Source of the DNA: Pseudomonas sp.
GTDB taxonomy: Bacteria; Pseudomonadota; Gammaproteobacteria; Pseudomonadales; Pseudomonadaceae
Direction: 5' to 3'
Assembly (NCBI RefSeq): GCF_030683065.1
Contig: NZ_JAUXMX010000037.1
Coordinates: forward strand, 1 to 64,000
Length of the DNA: 64,000 nt
Part shown: one piece after another, positions 44,025-52,952 of the stretch
Layout of the letters: every line of letters starts with the position of its first letter
How positions within the stretch are numbered: position 1 is the stretch's first letter
Notes under the pieces: generated by a model
What the model saw: only the letters and a program-made list of their open reading frames with translations
Told to the model about the DNA's origin: nothing
The model's database searches: none
Program-made: the position numbers and the translations under genes

Positions 44025-44213
44025 TGGCCAGAAAAGGCGAAACCAGCACCTAGCAAAACCGAGAGCAGATGGTTAGTCCTAGCGCTCCCCCCCGTCCTCG
44101 ACCGGGTAGAAACGGCATCCTGATGGTTTCGTCCACTGCATGAATTCGAGGAGGGTGGTGCGCATGGCACATCTGCGCAATGTGCGGCGTTGCTCAGGCC
44201 GCCCCAAACCCTG

Positions 44214-45002
44214 TCAGGCCAGCAGGAAGTCCAGCAGTTGGCGGGTAAACGGCTCACCGACCTCGACATTGGACAGGTGTGCGGCATGAAACTCGATCAG
44301 TTGCGCGCCAGCGATCTGCTGCTGCATAAAGCGGCCGTGCTCGGGCGTGGTCACCACATCGGCGGTGCCACAGACGATCAGGGTCGGCACCTTGATGGCA
44401 GCCAACAGCGCGCGAAAGTCGGCATCACGCACCGCCGCGCAGTTGCCGGCGTAGCCCTGGGCCGAGGTGGCCGCCAGCATCGCGGTAATACGGCTGGCCT
44501 GGGCCGGCTCGGCCGCGGCGAATTCGGGAGTGAACCAGCGCGCAATGGACGCATCGCGAAGATCGCTCATGGCCTGTTGGCCGCCCTGCAGCACCATGTC
44601 GATGCGACTGTTCCACACGTCGTCGCTGCCGATCTTGGCCGCAGTGTTGCACAGCACCAGCTTGTGCAAACGCTCACCGGCATTGATGCCCAGCCACTGG
44701 CCAATCAGCCCGCCCATGGACAGTCCACAGAAATGCACCTGAGCAATATCCAGGTGATCGAGCAGAGCCAGCACATCGCGGCCCAGTTGCTCGACGCTGT
44801 AGAAGCCCGCACTAACCTGCGACTGGCCGTGACCGCGGGTATCGTAACGCAGCACCCGGAAATGCTCGGTAAAGGCCGGCATCTGCGTGTCCCACATACC
44901 CAGGTCAGTGCCCAGGGAATTGCTCAGCAACAGCACCGGCGCGTCCGCCGGGCCTTCGAGTTGGTAATTCAGGTCGCCAGCGGCGAGGTGGACAACAGGC
45001 AC
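44214..45002 (-). CDS. pcaD: 3-Oxoadipate enol-lactonase
   Basis: This 262-aa α/β-hydrolase hydrolyses β-ketoadipate enol-lactone, made by CatC, to β-ketoadipate. The nucleophile elbow reads FCGLSMGGLIGQWL, the oxyanion region LLSNSLGTDLGMWD is the PcaD hallmark, and the catalytic Asp and His lie in CGTADVVTTPEHG and AAHLSNVE. The start is GTG with GGAG at seven bases. It is the last gene of the minus-strand benzoate supercluster, after pcaF and a repeat-containing 180-bp gap. Confidence 0.95.
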   Translation of the reverse strand: MPVVHLAAGDLNYQLEGPADAPVLLLSNSLGTDLGMWDTQMPAFTEHFRVLRYDTRGHGQSQVSAGFYSVEQLGRDVLALLDHLDIAQVHFCGLSMGGLIGQWLGINAGERLHKLVLCNTAAKIGSDDVWNSRIDMVLQGGQQAMSDLRDASIARWFTPEFAAAEPAQASRITAMLAATSAQGYAGNCAAVRDADFRALLAAIKVPTLIVCGTADVVTTPEHGRFMQQQIAGAQLIEFHAAHLSNVEVGEPFTRQLLDFLLA

Positions 45003-45149
45003 GGCAAAACTCCTTCAAATGAATAGGACTCGATGTTCGGCCAGGACACGTTCGCCCCAGCGGCACTGCCGCTTGCGATCAAGCCCTTGCCACGGGCGCC
45101 TGCATGAATGGTGCAGGCAGGCGCGGATCGAGGCAACGCGGTTAGCCTG

Positions 45150-45170
45150 CGGTGCGCAGGGCGCACCCTG
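45150..45170. repeat. Degenerate copy of the GGTGCGC REP-like palindrome
   Basis: GGTGCGCAGGGCGCACCCTG, in the pcaF-pcaD gap, resembles the units at 11820, 13024, 30713 and 57014 but has lost the GTAG head (CCCTGG on the other strand). Confidence 0.5.
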
Positions 45171-45182
45171 GGATCTGGAGGC

Positions 45183-46388
45183 TCAAACCCGTTCGATAGC
45201 CAGCGCCAACCCCTGGCCGACACCCACGCACATGGTCGCCAGGCCACGCTTGCCAGCGGACTTCTCCAGCTGGTGCAAGGCGGTCAGCACCAAGCGTGCG
45301 CCGCTCATGCCCAAGGGATGACCAAGAGCGATGGCACCGCCATTGGGGTTGACCTGGGCCGCGTCGTCGGCCAAGCCGAGGTCGCGGGTTACCGCCAGGC
45401 CTTGCGCGGCGAAGGCTTCGTTGAGTTCGATCACGTCGAAATCGCTGATCTGCAGATCCAGGCGCTGCAGCAGCTTGCGCACCGCCGGCACCGGGCCATA
45501 GCCCATGATCCGCGGCGCCACACCGGCACTGGCCATGCCCAGCACCCGCGCACGCGCGGTCAGGCCGTGCTTTTTCACCGCGTCGGCGGAGGCCAGGATC
45601 AGCGCCGCCGCGCCATCGTTGACCCCCGAGGCGTTGCCGGCGGTGACGGTCTTGCCTTCGCCATTGACCGGCTTGAGCTTGGCCAGGGCTTCAGCCGTGG
45701 TCTCGGGACGCAAGTGCTCGTCCTGGTCGATCACGCTGTCACCCTTCCTGCCCTTGATCGTCACCGGGACGATTTCTTCGGCGAAGAAGCCGGCCTGTTG
45801 GGCGGCGGCGGCGCGCTGCTGGCTGCGCAGGGCGAACGCATCCTGATCGGTGCGGCTGATCCCGAACTGATCGGCGACGTTGTCGGCGGTCTGCGGCATG
45901 GCATCCACACCATACTGCTGCTTCATCAACGGATTGATAAAGCGCCAGCCGATGGTGGTGTCTTCGACCTTCTGATTGCGGCCGTAGGCCGTGTCGGCCT
46001 TGCCCATGACATAGGGCGCACGCGACATCGACTCAACGCCGCCGGCAATCGCCAGCTCCATCTCGCCGCTGGCAATGGCGCGAAAGGCGCTGCCCACCGC
46101 GTCCATGCCCGAAGCGCACAAGCGGTTAAGGGTCACCCCCGGCACGCTGTCCGGCAGGCCGGCCAGCAGCAGGGCCATGCGTGCGACGTTGCGGTTGTCT
46201 TCGCCGGCCTGGTTGGCGCAGCCCATAAACACTTCGTCGATGGCGACCAGATCCAGGCCCGGATTGCGCTCGATCAGCGCCTTGAGCGGCACCGCAGCCA
46301 GGTCGTCGGCACGCACCGGGGCCAAGCCGCCGCCGAAGCGACCGATCGGCGTGCGCACGGCGTCGCAGATGAATACCTCGCGGCTCAT
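45183..46388 (-). CDS. pcaF: 3-Oxoadipyl-CoA thiolase
   Basis: This 401-aa thiolase cleaves β-ketoadipyl-CoA with CoA to succinyl-CoA and acetyl-CoA, the last step of the pathway. The acylated Cys lies in [20 protein letters not shown], the His in [20 protein letters not shown] and the second Cys in [16 protein letters not shown]. The start overlaps the pcaJ stop in ATGA, so translation is coupled. The length equals that of PcaF of P. putida as I know it. Confidence 0.96.
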   Translation of the reverse strand: MSREVFICDAVRTPIGRFGGGLAPVRADDLAAVPLKALIERNPGLDLVAIDEVFMGCANQAGEDNRNVARMALLLAGLPDSVPGVTLNRLCASGMDAVGSAFRAIASGEMELAIAGGVESMSRAPYVMGKADTAYGRNQKVEDTTIGWRFINPLMKQQYGVDAMPQTADNVADQFGISRTDQDAFALRSQQRAAAAQQAGFFAEEIVPVTIKGRKGDSVIDQDEHLRPETTAEALAKLKPVNGEGKTVTAGNASGVNDGAAALILASADAVKKHGLTARARVLGMASAGVAPRIMGYGPVPAVRKLLQRLDLQISDFDVIELNEAFAAQGLAVTRDLGLADDAAQVNPNGGAIALGHPLGMSGARLVLTALHQLEKSAGKRGLATMCVGVGQGLALAIERV

Positions 46389-47167
46389 TCCTCACCCCCG
46401 ACCTGGCCGTGGGCGGCTGCGGTACGGGCTTCCAGAGCGCGCAGGGCGCTGAGTTCGACCTCGCTCGGTTCGGCGGTGACGCTAAGGCTCTCGGCGAAAC
46501 GAATCTGCCAGCCGGTGGCCTCGATCACCTGCTCGCGCGTTACGCCCGGGTGCAGCGTGGTGACGATAAATTCGTTGCTGCCGGCTTCCGGTTCCATGAT
46601 GCACAGGTCGGTAATGATGCCCACCGGGCCCGCGCCGGGCAGACCGAGGCGCTGACGATGATCGCCGCCCTCGCCAAAACCGACCGAGGTGATAAAGGCC
46701 AGCTTGTCGACAAAGGTGCGGTGCGACTGCTTGAGGATGATCAGCACCGACTTGGCGCTGCCGGCGATTTCCGGTGCGCCACCGGCGCCGGGCAGGCGCA
46801 CTTTCGGCTGGTGATAGTCACCGATCACGGTGGTGTTGATGTTGCCGAACTTGTCGACCTGGGCGGCGCCGAGGAAGCCAACGTCAATGCGCCCACCCTG
46901 CAGCCAGTAGCGGAAAATCTCGCCGGTGGGCACCACGCTGTCGGCGGTTTCGGCCAGCTCGCCGTCACCGATCGACAGCGGCAGCACGGTTGGCTTGGCG
47001 CCAATTGGGCCGGACTCGTAGATCAGGACCACGTCTGGCGAGGAGGTCAGACGCGCCAGATTGGCGGCCTTGGATGGCAAGCCGATGCCGACAAAACACA
47101 CCGCTCCATTGCGCAGGCGGCGCGCGGCGGCCACGGTCATCATTTCATTGGTGCTGTAGGCGCTCAT
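46385..47167 (-). CDS. pcaJ: 3-Oxoadipate CoA-transferase, subunit B
   Basis: This 260-aa β-subunit carries the catalytic Glu in [14 protein letters not shown] and the conserved [20 protein letters not shown]. With PcaI it transfers CoA from succinyl-CoA to β-ketoadipate. The ORF track starts far upstream in pcaI sequence; the true ATG at 47167 overlaps the pcaI stop by one base (TGATG). Its own stop overlaps pcaF, so pcaIJF are tightly coupled. Confidence 0.96.
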   Translation of the reverse strand: MSAYSTNEMMTVAAARRLRNGAVCFVGIGLPSKAANLARLTSSPDVVLIYESGPIGAKPTVLPLSIGDGELAETADSVVPTGEIFRYWLQGGRIDVGFLGAAQVDKFGNINTTVIGDYHQPKVRLPGAGGAPEIAGSAKSVLIILKQSHRTFVDKLAFITSVGFGEGGDHRQRLGLPGAGPVGIITDLCIMEPEAGSNEFIVTTLHPGVTREQVIEATGWQIRFAESLSVTAEPSEVELSALRALEARTAAAHGQVGGEE

Positions 47168-48039
47168 CAGTTGGCCTCCTGCTGTGCGGCCAGTTTGTCC
47201 TGGCGCAGTTTTTCTTGAAAAGCGGCGAAATCGGCAGTGCCGCGGATGTACTCGTCGATCCAGGCGCTGAAGGTCTCGCGGTCGCGGGCAATCGGGTCCC
47301 AGGCCTGGTAGAAACGGTTGTCGCGCTCGGAGTAGCCGAGGGCGTAGGACGGATGGGCACCGCCCGGTACGTGGCAGACTGCAGTCAGCGCCCAGCTCGG
47401 CAATACGCAGGCGTTCATCGGCGCATTGAGGTCGTCGACGATTTCTTCCACGGTGACGATGCAACGCTTGGCCGCCAGGGCCGCTTCCTTCTGCACGCCG
47501 AGGATGCCCCAGAGCAGCACGTTGCCCTTGCGGTCGGCCTTCTGCGCGTGGATCACGGTGACGTCCGGACGCACCGACGGCACCGCCGCCAGCACTTCGC
47601 CGGTGAACGGGCAAATGACCGTTTTGATCAGAGGGTTGACCTTGGGCAGGTCGGAGCCGGCGTAGGCACGCAGCACCGCAAACGGCAGGCCCGAGGCCCC
47701 GGCGACGTAGGCGTTGGCCATGTCGGCGTGGCTGTGCTCCTCGATCTCCAGCGGCTTGGGCCAGCCCTTCTCCACCGCGTCACGCAAGCGGTGCAGGGAG
47801 CCGACACCAGGGTTGCCACCCCAAGAGAACACCAGCTTCTTCGCGCAACCGGCACCGATCAGCAGGTCGTAGACCAGGTCGGGAGTCATGCGCACCAGGG
47901 TCAGCTCGCGCTTGTTCTGGCGGATGATCTCGTGGGACGCCGCAGTCGGGATCAGGTGGGTAAAGCCTTCGAGGGCGACGCTGTCGCCGTCGTTGACGAA
48001 GCGCTGTACGGCTTCGGCAAGGGAAATGATTTCGGCCAT
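47167..48039 (-). CDS. pcaI: 3-Oxoadipate CoA-transferase, subunit A
   Basis: This 290-aa α-subunit begins MAEIISLAEAVQRFVNDGDS and has the CoA-binding GGNPGVGSL segment. It is the promoter-proximal gene of pcaIJF. The ATG at 48039 is preferred to an upstream in-frame GTG because GAGAG lies at proper spacing and the N-terminus matches the family. The ~85 bp upstream carry a PcaR-like operator, so induction by β-ketoadipate is expected. Confidence 0.95.
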   Translation of the reverse strand: MAEIISLAEAVQRFVNDGDSVALEGFTHLIPTAASHEIIRQNKRELTLVRMTPDLVYDLLIGAGCAKKLVFSWGGNPGVGSLHRLRDAVEKGWPKPLEIEEHSHADMANAYVAGASGLPFAVLRAYAGSDLPKVNPLIKTVICPFTGEVLAAVPSVRPDVTVIHAQKADRKGNVLLWGILGVQKEAALAAKRCIVTVEEIVDDLNAPMNACVLPSWALTAVCHVPGGAHPSYALGYSERDNRFYQAWDPIARDRETFSAWIDEYIRGTADFAAFQEKLRQDKLAAQQEAN

Positions 48040-48121
48040 CGGTGCTGCTCTCACTGGTTGGACAGTGCCACCGGGTCAAGGTGGCGGGTGCGTCAACAGT
48101 AGGTCGCAGGGCGCGCGCAAA

Positions 48122-48157
48122 CAATCCGATAATCGACTTACCGTTCGATTATCGAAC
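48122..48157 (-). promoter_or_regulatory. PcaR-like operator upstream of pcaI
   Basis: On the minus strand GTTCGATAATCGAAC (48157-48143) is followed by a second, related half, GTCGATTATCGG. The first copy differs by one base from GTTCGATAATCGCAC, which I recall as the PcaR site at the P. putida pcaIJ promoter. It is ~85-120 bp upstream of the pcaI start. PcaR itself is not in the window. Confidence 0.65.
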
Positions 48158-48163
48158 ACAGCT

Positions 48164-49084
48164 TTACTCGACTCGTTCGAGCAAGCAACCCAGGCCTTCG
48201 GCCAGCTCACGTTGACGCTGCAGCCCCTGCATGACCCGACCGACAATCTCCATGCGCTCGCGGGCGCCGATGCGCAGTGCATCCATGGCCTCGTGGGCGG
48301 CGGCCGACGTATTCAGACCGTTATGGGCCGACTGATCGACCTGACCCAGACCAGCGCTGGCCTCATCGGCGGCACTTTTCAGGCCCTTGGCGATCTGCAT
48401 GATCTGCTCGCTGGAGTCGTTGGCACGCACCGCCAGGCTGCGCACCTCGTCAGCCACCACGGCAAAGCCGCGGCCGTGCTCGCCGGCCCGCGCGGCCTCG
48501 ATGGCCGCGTTCAGTGCCAGCAGGTTGGTCTGCCGGGCGATGTCCTGAATACTGCCGACAATCGCGCCAATGCGCCGCGACTGCTCGCCCAGGGTGTTGA
48601 ACACCTCGCCGGTGCGCCGCAGGTAATCGGCCAGTTCGCCGATTGACTGGCGGGTGGCCTGGATGCTCTCGGCACTGCTGCTGACCTTCGCGCCGGACTG
48701 CTGGGCCAGTTGGGTGGCAAAGTGCATGTCGGCCTGGCTCTGCTCGATGGCGTGCAGCAGCTCGCGTTGATGCTGACGCAGCGCAGGGTCTAAAACCACT
48801 TCGGGCGGCGGGCTGGGGGGCACCAACACTGGCGCTTCCGAGTGCGCTGACGGTTGCGACCAGTCGCAGTTCTGCAGCACCCGCTCGATAATCTGCGGCG
48901 GCTGGGTCAGGTAGAAGAAGCCGGCCAGCAGCCCGGTGATCAGCAAGCCTGCGGCCACGCCTGACTCCCAACTGCCACTGGTCATAACTACCAGGGCCAC
49001 AGCCCCCAGCAGGTTGCCGGTCAGCAGCGCGCTGGCCAGATGCTGGCGCCAGCTGCTGCGGCCCATTGTTTGATCGCGCTTCAT
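48164..49084 (-). CDS. Short chemoreceptor-type signalling protein without periplasmic sensor
   Basis: This 306-aa protein has two closely spaced transmembrane helices (~15-35 and ~40-60) with almost no periplasmic loop, and a Pro-rich linker ([12 protein letters not shown]). A shortened MCP signalling domain has the tip [20 protein letters not shown] and [17 protein letters not shown]. No HAMP domain is seen and the C-terminal helix is short. It lies between the aromatic-compound ABC importer and pcaIJ, in the same direction, so it may sense energy state or aromatic metabolism from the cytoplasmic side. Pathway-linked chemoreceptors such as PcaY are known in P. putida, but those have a periplasmic domain. 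Confidence 0.88.
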   Translation of the reverse strand: MKRDQTMGRSSWRQHLASALLTGNLLGAVALVVMTSGSWESGVAAGLLITGLLAGFFYLTQPPQIIERVLQNCDWSQPSAHSEAPVLVPPSPPPEVVLDPALRQHQRELLHAIEQSQADMHFATQLAQQSGAKVSSSAESIQATRQSIGELADYLRRTGEVFNTLGEQSRRIGAIVGSIQDIARQTNLLALNAAIEAARAGEHGRGFAVVADEVRSLAVRANDSSEQIMQIAKGLKSAADEASAGLGQVDQSAHNGLNTSAAAHEAMDALRIGARERMEIVGRVMQGLQRQRELAEGLGCLLERVE

Positions 49085-49175
49085 GGATGCTCTCTTATCT
49101 CGTCAAACCAAAATAGGACCTCCCCTCCGTTATGCGCGGCATGAGGGAAGGTGCTTTTGCAGGACCGATGCCGCG

Positions 49176-49246
49176 TTGTAGGAGCAGGTCATGCGGCAGG
49201 GCTGGCTATTTCGCGACCATGGGCCGCGCCTACGAGGGGTCCTGCG
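49176..49246. repeat. GTAG-flanked REP-like pair
   Basis: GTAGGAGCAGG near 49177 and, on the opposite strand, GTAGGCGCGGCCC near 49233 face each other across ~55 bp. The layout matches the pair at 60866-60941. It lies between the chemoreceptor start and the ABC operon end. Confidence 0.5.
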
Positions 49247-49273
49247 GGTACGCTTGGCATGTCCGCCGCCGCC

Positions 49274-49295
49274 AAAACCGGGCACCTGAGTGCCC
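49274..49295 (-). terminator. Terminator of the ABC importer operon
   Basis: GGGCAC-CTGA-GTGCCC hairpin (49280-49295) followed on the minus strand by GGTTTTGG, 26 bp beyond the stop of the ATPase gene at 49321. Modest T run. Confidence 0.6.
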
Positions 49296-49320
49296 TGCCC
49301 TGCCCTGAGGATGATTGAAA

Positions 49321-50049
49321 TTACAGGCCGATATGGCTCTGCAAGATCGCCGGCTGGCCCTTCAGTTCCTGGCTGGGACCGTCATAGACCACTCGGCCCT
49401 TGACCATGATCATGCTGCGATCGGTGAGGTCGAGCAGTACGTTGACGTTCTTGTCGACCACCAACGTAGCAATACCGCTGGCCTTGATCAGGCGGATCAC
49501 GTCCCAGATCTCCTTGCGGATCAGCGGCGCCAGGCCTTCGGTGGCTTCATCGAGAATCATCAGCTCGGGGTTGGTCAGCAGCGCGCGGCCGATCGCGACC
49601 ATCTGCTGCTCGCCGCCGGAAAGGTTGCCGGTGAGATGGCCGAAGCGCTCGGCCAGTCGCGGAAAGGTCGCCAGCACCCGCTCAAGATCCCAGTCGCGGC
49701 GACCGTCCACGCCGGGGCGCGCTGCCATCACCAGGCTTTCGCGCACCGTCAGATTAGGGAACATGCCGCGACCTTCCGGCACATAGCCGATGCCGCGACG
49801 AATCACCTGGTGCGCGGCGCTGCCGGTGAGATTCTCGCCCCTTATCCGTACCTCGCCACTGCGCGGCGGGGTCAGGCCAAGCAGCGAGCGAATGGTGGTG
49901 CTCTTACCCACGCCGTTGCGCCCGAGCAGGGCCAGGGTTTCCCCCGGCGCGATCTGCAGGTCAACGCCATGCAGCACATGGCTGTTGCCATAAAAGGTGT
50001 GCAGTCCGCGCACCTCGACCAGCGGGGTGGCTGTTGTGGTCGTGTTCAT
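49321..50049 (-). CDS. Branched-chain-type ABC importer ATPase (LivF-like)
   Basis: This 242-aa ATPase has Walker A GRNGVGKSTT, signature LSGGEQQMVAIGRALL and Walker B LMILDEATEGLAP, all typical of LivF. Its start overlaps the LivG-like stop by one base (TGATG). It is one of two ATPases powering the five-part importer encoded at 49321-54143. The setting next to ben/cat/pca genes suggests an aromatic acid rather than leucine as the substrate, which is inference. Confidence 0.93.
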   Translation of the reverse strand: MNTTTTATPLVEVRGLHTFYGNSHVLHGVDLQIAPGETLALLGRNGVGKSTTIRSLLGLTPPRSGEVRIRGENLTGSAAHQVIRRGIGYVPEGRGMFPNLTVRESLVMAARPGVDGRRDWDLERVLATFPRLAERFGHLTGNLSGGEQQMVAIGRALLTNPELMILDEATEGLAPLIRKEIWDVIRLIKASGIATLVVDKNVNVLLDLTDRSMIMVKGRVVYDGPSQELKGQPAILQSHIGL

Positions 50050-50807
50050 CAGAATTGCTCCTCGCCGTCGCCCAGATAGGCTTCCTGCACCGCAGGGTCG
50101 TTGCGCACCTGCTCCAGCGGACCGCTGGCCAGCATCTGCCCGTTGACCATCACGGTCAGGGTCTTGGCGATGCTGAACACCGCGTCCATGTCGTGCTCGA
50201 CCAGCACCAGCGAGTAGTCGCGCGCCAGCTCGGCGAGCAGCTCCACGACCCGGCTCGACTCCTCCTTGCCCATGCCAGCCATCGGCTCATCCAGCAACAG
50301 AAAGCTCGGTTCGGTGGCCAGTACCATGCCAATCTCCAACTGGCGCTGCTCGCCATAGCTCATCGAACTGGCGATGCTGTGGCCCTTGCTGCTCAGGCCG
50401 CAGGCCTCCAGGGCTTTTTCCGCACGCTCGCGCACCGCCAGATAGCTGTCGCTGCGACGGAAGAAGCGGAAGGAGTTCTTCATCCGCGACTGCGCGGCGA
50501 GCATGCAGTTTTCCAGACAACTGAAGCTGGGAAAGATATTGGTGCGCTGGAAGCTGCGCCCCACCCCCAGGTGCGACACCTTGTTTGGTGCCAGGCCGGT
50601 GATGTCCTGGCCATTGAAGATCACCTGGCCGCTACTAGGCCGCAGATGGCCCGAGAGCAGGTTAACCATGGTGCTCTTGCCGGCACCGTTGGGGCCGATG
50701 ATGGCGTGGATCTCACAGGGTGCCACTTGCAGGCTGATATCGCTGACGGCGCGCAGCCCGCCGAAGTGCTTGCTCAGGCTACGGGTTTCCAGAATCAGGG
50801 CGCTCAT
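50049..50807 (-). CDS. Branched-chain-type ABC importer ATPase (LivG-like)
   Basis: This 252-aa ATPase has Walker A GPNGAGKSTMVNLLSG, signature MSYGEQRQLEIGMVLA and Walker B FLLLDEPMAGMG, and the LivG-type GLAPNKVSHLGVGRSFQRTN. The start overlaps the permease stop in ATGA. It pairs with the LivF-like subunit. Confidence 0.93.
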   Translation of the reverse strand: MSALILETRSLSKHFGGLRAVSDISLQVAPCEIHAIIGPNGAGKSTMVNLLSGHLRPSSGQVIFNGQDITGLAPNKVSHLGVGRSFQRTNIFPSFSCLENCMLAAQSRMKNSFRFFRRSDSYLAVRERAEKALEACGLSSKGHSIASSMSYGEQRQLEIGMVLATEPSFLLLDEPMAGMGKEESSRVVELLAELARDYSLVLVEHDMDAVFSIAKTLTVMVNGQMLASGPLEQVRNDPAVQEAYLGDGEEQF

Positions 50808-51835
50808 TGTTCGGCCTCCTGTTTGATCGTGCCGGTATGTTTCACCGCTGAAGTTTTAGTGGCCTTGCGCTGCGCCAGTTGCAGCAGCAGGCCGGCGATC
50901 CCGCGCGGCAGCAGCAGCACCATGGCGATCACCACCACGCCCATTGGTAACTCCCAGTGCGGGGTCAGACTGGCGAACCAGTGATGCAGACCCTCGAAAG
51001 CGAAGGCGCCGAGAATCGGCCCGAACAGGGTGCCCATGCCGCCGAGAATCACCATCACCAGGATATGCGCCGACATCTGCCAGCTCAGCTGGCCGGGGCT
51101 GACGAAGCCGTATTGGGTGGCCGACAGCATGCCGGCATAACCGGCGATGGTGCCGGCGATGACGAAGGCCGCCAGCTTGTAGAACAGCGGGTTGAAGCCC
51201 ATGGCACGCACCCGTTGCTCGTTCTCCTTGATCCCCAGCAGCACCCGGCCGAAGGGCGCACGGAGGAAGGTGCGCAGCAGGACGAACAACAGCGCCAGCG
51301 AGGCCAGCACCACATAGAACAAAGTGGTGCGGTTCTCCAGGTCGAGCAGTTGCACCCCGGCGATGGCGACCGTGGGTTTCATGAACAGGTAGGCCCCGTC
51401 CGAGCCGCCGGCAAAAGACGCATCGTGGAACAGGTAATAGAGCATCTGCGAGAAGGCGATGGTCACCATGATGAAGAAGATCCCCGAGGTGCGGATGATC
51501 AGTAGCCCCATCAGCAGTGCGGCCAGAGCGGTAATCCCCAGACACAGCGGCAAAGCGATCCAGATGCTCAGCGCCTCGTATTCGGGGGCGAACAGCACCA
51601 GGGCATAACCGGCCATGCCGAAAAAGGCCGCCGAGGCCAGGCTGACCATGCCACTGACCCCGACCAGCAGGTCGAGGCCCAAGGCGACAATGGCCAGGAT
51701 CATGATGCTGGTCAGTTGCTGAAGGTAGAAGTCGTGTTTGTCGCCAGTCAGGCTGGCACCGAACAACGGGTATGCAGCCATCAGCAGCAACAATAGCGCC
51801 AGCAGCAGCTGGATCGGGCGAGGTAATGCGTGCAT
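50804..51835 (-). CDS. Branched-chain-type ABC importer permease (LivM-like)
   Basis: This 343-aa inner-membrane permease has about ten hydrophobic helices and LivM features (LGLDLLVGVSGMVSLASAAF; the cytoplasmic coupling loop GRVLLGIKENEQRVRAMGFN). The last ~25 residues are a charged tail (RKATKTSAVKHTG). The ATG at 51835 has GGGGA upstream and a 22-bp gap to the LivH-like gene. Confidence 0.92.
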   Translation of the reverse strand: MHALPRPIQLLLALLLLLMAAYPLFGASLTGDKHDFYLQQLTSIMILAIVALGLDLLVGVSGMVSLASAAFFGMAGYALVLFAPEYEALSIWIALPLCLGITALAALLMGLLIIRTSGIFFIMVTIAFSQMLYYLFHDASFAGGSDGAYLFMKPTVAIAGVQLLDLENRTTLFYVVLASLALLFVLLRTFLRAPFGRVLLGIKENEQRVRAMGFNPLFYKLAAFVIAGTIAGYAGMLSATQYGFVSPGQLSWQMSAHILVMVILGGMGTLFGPILGAFAFEGLHHWFASLTPHWELPMGVVVIAMVLLLPRGIAGLLLQLAQRKATKTSAVKHTGTIKQEAEQ

Positions 51836-51857
51836 AAGAAAATCCCCGAAATGGTTA

Positions 51858-52718
51858 TTAGGCGAACAGCCCGCGCGGTTTGAACAACAGCACCACGGCC
51901 ATCAGCACATACACGGCCATGCCGGCGTATTGCGGCACCAGTACCGCGCCCCAGGTGGCGGTCAGTCCGACCAGCAAGGCGCCGAGAAAGGCCCCGCGAA
52001 TCGAGCCCAGGCCGCCGATCACCACCACCACAAAGGCGATGATCAGGATCTGGTTGCCCATGCCCGGATACACCGACGACACCGGCGCGGCGATCATCCC
52101 GGCGAAGGCGGTCAACGCTGCACCCGCGGCGAACACCAGGGTGTAGATGACGCGGATATTGATGCCCAGGCCCTGAACCATCTCGCGGTTGCTCGAACCG
52201 CCGCGGATAATCATGCCCAGGCGGGTGCGTTGCAGGATCAGATACATGGCCAATGCAATCGCCGCGCAGACCGCGGAGATGAATAGGCGATACACCGGGT
52301 AGTCGAGGGTCTCGGTGAGCTGGATCGAGCCGCTGAGCAGCGCCGGGATGGCCACGCTGTGCACGTCGTTGCCCCAGATAATGCTGCGTAGCGAGTCGAT
52401 GACCATGATCAGGCCGAAGGTCATCAGTACCTGGTCGAGGTGCTCGCGCTTGTACAGCGCCTGAATCAGGAAGCGCTCGATCAACACCCCCAGCAGCGCC
52501 GCCAAGGGCACCGCCAGCACAATGGCGATAAAAAAGTTATCGACCAGCCCGCTCAACCAGTACATCAGGTAGGCGCCGACCATATAGAGCGCACCGTGAG
52601 CCAGGTTGATGATGTGCATGATGCCGAAGATCAGGGTCAGGCCGCTGGCAATCAGAAACAGCAGCAGGCCGTACTGCAGACCATTAAGGGTCTGGATAAG
52701 AATCGTGGAAAGTTCCAT
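51858..52718 (-). CDS. Branched-chain-type ABC importer permease (LivH-like)
   Basis: This 286-aa permease opens MELSTILIQTLNGLQYGLLL with the LivH hallmark GLTLIFGIMHIINLAHGALY and the coupling loop RTRLGMIIRGGSSNREMVQG. I use the ATG at 52718 rather than the TTG four codons earlier. It is preceded by a 235-bp gap containing a palindromic element separating it from the binding-protein gene. Confidence 0.92.
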   Translation of the reverse strand: MELSTILIQTLNGLQYGLLLFLIASGLTLIFGIMHIINLAHGALYMVGAYLMYWLSGLVDNFFIAIVLAVPLAALLGVLIERFLIQALYKREHLDQVLMTFGLIMVIDSLRSIIWGNDVHSVAIPALLSGSIQLTETLDYPVYRLFISAVCAAIALAMYLILQRTRLGMIIRGGSSNREMVQGLGINIRVIYTLVFAAGAALTAFAGMIAAPVSSVYPGMGNQILIIAFVVVVIGGLGSIRGAFLGALLVGLTATWGAVLVPQYAGMAVYVLMAVVLLFKPRGLFA

Positions 52719-52804
52719 CGGGCATACCAAGGTCAGGAATGGGGCAGACCCGCCCCCTGGTCATGGCTAAACGGCAAGGCTGATCAGCTGGATCTAACAA
52801 CCCC

Positions 52805-52885
52805 TGCCGAGGTTTGGACAAGGCGCTGCGACGGGTCATAGCCGGCTATGACCAAGTGCAACAACGCGGGATCCAAACCTCGGCA
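52805..52885. repeat. 81-bp nested palindromic element
   Basis: The outer arms TGCCGAGGTTTGGA / TCCAAACCTCGGCA are perfect over 14 bp. In the centre GGTCATAGCCGGCTATGACC (52834-52853) is a perfect 20-bp palindrome. No ORF. It sits between the binding-protein and LivH-like genes, inside the ABC operon, and looks like a small non-coding mobile repeat. Confidence 0.75.
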
Positions 52886-52952
52886 AGCGAACTCGACTCA
52901 GCCAACCCGCCCGCCGACCAACCATTAGCGGCCAGGGCGCGGGGATAACGCG

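Noticed and set aside
45108-46655. 515-codon plus-strand ORF opposite pcaF
   Set aside because: Antisense shadow of the thiolase, with no domain of its own.
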